Part shown: positions 61,361 through 64,000 of the stretch, piece by piece | Layout: each line of letters begins with the position of its first letter | Position numbering within the stretch: the first letter of the stretch is position 1 | Assembly: GCF_004138135.1 (NCBI RefSeq) | Contig: NZ_RYFD01000002.1 | Span: forward strand, 124,001 to 188,000 | Source of the DNA: Candidatus Oscillochloris fontis | GTDB lineage: Bacteria; Chloroflexota; Chloroflexia; Chloroflexales; Chloroflexaceae | Reading direction: 5' to 3' | Length of the DNA stretch: 64,000 nucleotides | Program-made: the position numbers and the translations under genes | The notes under the pieces: model-generated | What the model saw: only the letters and a program-made list of their open reading frames with translations | Told to the model about the DNA's origin: nothing | Databases searched by the model: none

Positions 61361-62778
61361 GCGCCACCTCCCAGCGCACTCAGCATGGGGCGCAACTTCA
61401 ACTGCGATTCCTGCTCTTCACGCGCCGGGTCAGAACCAGAGACAATCCCACAACCCGCAAACAGTGCCGCCTCGCGCTTACTCACCAGCGCCGAACGCAG
61501 CGCCACCGCAAACTCACCCTCACCACGCGCATCGAGCCAACCCACCGGCCCGGCATACCAGCCGCGATCCAAGCGCTCATTGGCCCTGATCCACTCCAGC
61601 GCCACATCGTTGGGCTTGCCCCCCACCGCTGGAGTCGGGTGCAGTGCCGCCACCAGATCAAGCACACTCCGCCCACCGGCGATGCGCCCGGTAACGGGGG
61701 TAAAGAGGTGCTGGATATTGCGCACCTTCATCAGCACCGGCTCACTCGGAGCCTCAACGTGGCTACACACATTGCCCAAGGCACTGCGGATCATCGTCAC
61801 CACCAGCGCATGCTCGCGGCGATCCTTCTCACTATTCAGCAACGCCGCACCCAGGCGATCATCATCTTCGGGCGTGGCCCCACGCGCCATCGAACCGGCC
61901 AGGCCACTCGCCGCAACCACCCCACCGCGCAGGCTCACCAAGCGCTCCGGCGAAGCGCCCAGGAAGGCGCGGCCACCGTGCGCCACCGCAAAGACGAAGG
62001 TATCCGGGTACTCGTTACGCAAGCGTTCAAGGGCAGCGGGAATATCGAAATCCTGCTCGGACTGCAACCGCACCTCGCGTGCCAGCACCACCTTCTCCAT
62101 CTTCGCCGCCCGCAGATCGGCCACCGCCTCGGCCACAATCGTGCGCCAGGTACTCGCAGGCAGCGCCTCCTCCACCGGCAGCGCCTCGGCGGGGTGGGCG
62201 GCGCGCCACGGGCCACCCAGCAGATCGCGCAGACGGCGCGCCGCCGAGAGGTAGAGATTCACCGAGGAGGTTTCGGGGCCAACCAGACCGTTAAACGTAA
62301 GACTCGCCAGATCACCCTGACGCGCCAAGATCATACGCGGCAGGAAGAGCAAGCCATCGGGGAAATCGGCCCACAAGCCACTCGTCGGACGCAACGGATC
62401 AAAGGCAAACCCCGCCGCCGCCACCGGGCCAGCAAAGGGCAGATTGGGGTCAGCATCAATACAAGCATGCGCAACCAAATCACGCCACGCCGCCGCCGCA
62501 CTCACAAAACGGCCCTCACCACTCGCCGCAATCTCCCAGGCGGCCCCCAGGCCCGTCACCGCCAACCCCTGGCTGGGTTGGCTCCAGAAGAAGCGATTAT
62601 GGGTTGCCCCCACCGCGCGCGCAAAGAGTGCGAGGGGATCATCGGGGCTAACCGGGGCGCTCACACTGACCAGCACCGGGCGACCCAGTTGGCGGGCGCG
62701 CTGGCGGGCAAGTTCGGCCATCTCTTCCATACGCCGCACATGGCGCAGGGCAGCCGTAGCAACACGAACGTGGATCAT
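61357..62778 (-). CDS. menF: Isochorismate synthase MenF
   Basis: A 473-residue chorismate-using enzyme of the MenF/EntC class: KVVLAREVRLQSEQ (catalytic Lys), FLGASPERLVSLRGG, NIQHLFTPVTGRI, ALHPTPAVGGKP, and the final AGCGIVSGSDPAREEQE. First gene of the operon. A TATAAT box (62825-62820, minus strand) lies about 42 bp before the ATG. Confidence 0.95.
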   Translation of the reverse strand: MIHVRVATAALRHVRRMEEMAELARQRARQLGRPVLVSVSAPVSPDDPLALFARAVGATHNRFFWSQPSQGLAVTGLGAAWEIAASGEGRFVSAAAAWRDLVAHACIDADPNLPFAGPVAAAGFAFDPLRPTSGLWADFPDGLLFLPRMILARQGDLASLTFNGLVGPETSSVNLYLSAARRLRDLLGGPWRAAHPAEALPVEEALPASTWRTIVAEAVADLRAAKMEKVVLAREVRLQSEQDFDIPAALERLRNEYPDTFVFAVAHGGRAFLGASPERLVSLRGGVVAASGLAGSMARGATPEDDDRLGAALLNSEKDRREHALVVTMIRSALGNVCSHVEAPSEPVLMKVRNIQHLFTPVTGRIAGGRSVLDLVAALHPTPAVGGKPNDVALEWIRANERLDRGWYAGPVGWLDARGEGEFAVALRSALVSKREAALFAGCGIVSGSDPAREEQESQLKLRPMLSALGGGA

Positions 62779-62872
62779 GGGCAGTCCATCCCTGGTAGTC
62801 TTGTGGTAACGTCATTCCTATTATACCAAGGTGAAAGATACTGTAGAGACGGCCCGGCGGGCCGTCTTAGAG

Positions 62873-63022
62873 CATGGGCAAAGTCCTTGCGGCTTCGCCG
62901 CTTGGGGCTACGCCCCAACCCTAATTTTTGTTGTGTGTTGGCGGCTACGCCGCCAACACACAACAAAAAAATATCTTCGGGGGCGGCTGCGCCGCCCCCG
63001 AACCCCCACCGGAGGTGACTTT
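62873..63022. repeat. Palindromic repeat, family C (full copy)
   Basis: Ends GGGCAAAGTCCTTG and GTGACTTTGCAGACGCCC. Inside: GGGGCTACGCCCC, a hairpin at 62924-62970 with arms TTTTTGTTGTGTGTTGGC, and CGGGGGCGGCTGCGCCGCCC. It fills most of the 335-bp gap between divergent menF and the next gene; no gene is seen there. Confidence 0.85.
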
Positions 63023-63113
63023 GCAGACGCCCCCCGAACCACCACCGTACTCTACTCACAGAAGCGTGTGTATGTGTATAATAGAGGGTAGTATAAACAT
63101 AGAGGAATCTTGC

Positions 63114-63806
63114 ATGCTCACCTATGAGAATTTTGTATCCATCCTGCTCGCCAGTATTGAGGAGGCCGAAATCAATATCGCCTATACTCAAGAACTGATA
63201 GACACCCACGCGCTTGGGCGCAGTCTGAGTATTACCTGCCTCCCCGATGGTGTCGAAGATCATCAGGAGCCGATTGAACCAGGCTTGCGAGCAGTCGTGG
63301 CGTTCCGCTGGTCGCCAGAGTTTACAATCTTCTCGCTACGTGGCAGCGCTTCCCTGGATAATATCGAGCGTTTTGTAGATGAACGCCTCTATGCAAACCC
63401 GCTCAGTGGCCCTTCACTTGATGTGGAGGTAACCTACCACATCCCACTGACCCAAGAGCAGCAGCGGGATGTGAATGGATTGCCGGGTTTGGCTAATACG
63501 ATCCACGAGATCTATGCTGCATTGGCAATCTCGGAGGATAGTATGCGCGTGAGTAGCCAGATCTCGTTTCTGGTTGGGCGAACCCCCAAGGTTGATAGTG
63601 TCCAGGCTGTTCGGGTCTGGAGCATTGATGATGCGCTGTATGATCCCGAACTGCTGGCTGTGGTCTTTGAGGAGTTGTGTAGCGAACTCCGTGCGATGCT
63701 GGAACTACTGCACGCTCACTATGAACTCTCGACCGATGAGGAGATTGCTAACCAAAACGAGATGTTGGCGCAGGATCGTCAATACCTCAAGCCACCTACG
63801 GCCTAG
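63114..63806 (+). CDS. Hypothetical protein
   Basis: I do not recognise this 230-residue acidic protein. It has no signal peptide or membrane helix. It shows mixed alpha/beta content (AFRWSPEFTIFSLRGSASLD; VEVTYHIPLTQEQQRD) and a helical end with an acidic run (LHAHYELSTDEEIANQNEML). ATG 63114 has AGAGGA eight bases upstream and TATAAT at 63077-63082. Its TAG stop overlaps by two bases the stop codon of the convergent crotonase gene. Confidence 0.6.
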   Translation: MLTYENFVSILLASIEEAEINIAYTQELIDTHALGRSLSITCLPDGVEDHQEPIEPGLRAVVAFRWSPEFTIFSLRGSASLDNIERFVDERLYANPLSGPSLDVEVTYHIPLTQEQQRDVNGLPGLANTIHEIYAALAISEDSMRVSSQISFLVGRTPKVDSVQAVRVWSIDDALYDPELLAVVFEELCSELRAMLELLHAHYELSTDEEIANQNEMLAQDRQYLKPPTA

Positions 63807-64000
63807 ACCATCCGCTGCACCAGGAGCGCGGGGAAGATCGGCTCCTCCTTAGCCGCAAAGGCCGCGAGACCGATCTGGTAATCCTCAGACGTAATCACCG
63901 CTCGCATCGCGCTGGTCTCATAGCGCTGGCCCTGTTCCAACGAACTCTCAAGGCCAATATCTATCGCCGCCTTGGCATAGGTGACGGCGAGTGGGCTGCG
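63803..64000 (-). CDS. Enoyl-CoA hydratase/isomerase family protein (C-terminus only)
   Basis: Only the last 65 residues are in the window, read from the right edge. They show the crotonase C-terminus: SPLAVTYAKAAIDIGLESSL, then SEDYQIGLAAFAAKEEPIFP, the usual trimerisation and acyl-pocket helices. Active-site residues lie outside. It could be a fatty-acid or other CoA ester hydratase and is separate from MenB. Confidence 0.8.
   Translation of the reverse strand, partial: RSPLAVTYAKAAIDIGLESSLEQGQRYETSAMRAVITSEDYQIGLAAFAAKEEPIFPALLVQRMV

Noticed and set aside
61348-63018. A long open frame (over 550 codons) on the plus strand opposite menF
   Set aside because: Its translation is rich in Arg, His, Gln and Thr and has no domain features, while the minus strand encodes a full MenF. 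It is an antisense shadow in G+C-rich DNA.

Overview
The window reads as a chromosomal segment of a Chloroflexota bacterium, most likely one of the filamentous anoxygenic phototrophs or a close relative (inference; no photosystem or chlorosome gene is in view). The reasons are a menaquinone-only pathway, ArsA-type proteins with the HSP20-like tail, WD40 and PQQ-like propeller proteins anchored in the membrane, a glycosidase with the C-terminal repeats common in this phylum, and a very high load of short palindromic intergenic repeats. There is no transposase, integrase, phage gene or CRISPR array. Gene density is high and most genes lie in tight operons.

Layout. 1-2.9 kb: secD-secF and a DsbA-like thiol oxidoreductase. 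3.2-6.3 kb: two adjacent cobalamin-binding radical SAM enzymes behind a strong promoter. 6.5-13.3 kb: secreted proteins (a GH99-like hydrolase, a WD40 lipoprotein, a five-haem cytochrome lipoprotein, a PhoX-type phosphatase). 13.6-16.7 kb: a cobalamin importer (btuFCD order) under a B12 riboswitch with a visible terminator. 17-20 kb: a TrmB-like protein, a rhodanese and a Rieske ferredoxin. 20.3-26.1 kb: a complete sufR-C-D-S-U-B operon for iron-sulfur cluster assembly. 26-31 kb: a stand-alone AAA+ ATPase, a TPR/zinc-finger membrane protein, an M23 peptidase, a nucleotidyltransferase and an FHA protein. 31.5-34.1 kb: a membrane cytochrome b plus HdrD-like iron-sulfur protein pair resembling DsrMK, behind a promoter that carries two palindromes. 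34.2-37.1 kb: fchA-folD-purD (one-carbon and purine metabolism). 37.2-44.5 kb: an ArsA-like protein with a destroyed P-loop, rpsU, prfA, adenosine deaminase, three tRNAs (Leu, Val, Phe) and small membrane or acetyltransferase genes. 44.7-55.5 kb: a C-P lyase locus, phnGHIJKLM, a hexapeptide transferase and phnDCEE. 55.5-62.8 kb: the menaquinone operon menF-D-H-B-A-E. The window ends with a hypothetical gene and the C-terminus of a crotonase.

How it fits together. Several systems depend on one another: the SUF operon supplies clusters to the radical SAM enzymes, the Rieske protein and the DsrK-like protein; the riboswitch-controlled B12 importer feeds the B12-radical SAM pair; menaquinone is the likely quinone partner of the DsrMK-like pair; the phn genes and the PhoX-type phosphatase both scavenge phosphorus. 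The most surprising observation is PhnJ. Every other core C-P lyase subunit looks normal, yet PhnJ has lost three of the four cysteines that in the E. coli enzyme bind the iron-sulfur cluster and carry the catalytic thiyl radical. A second unusual feature is a dispersed repeat whose hairpin arms differ in sequence between copies but stay self-complementary. Repeats in this window also tend to start within a few bases of stop codons.
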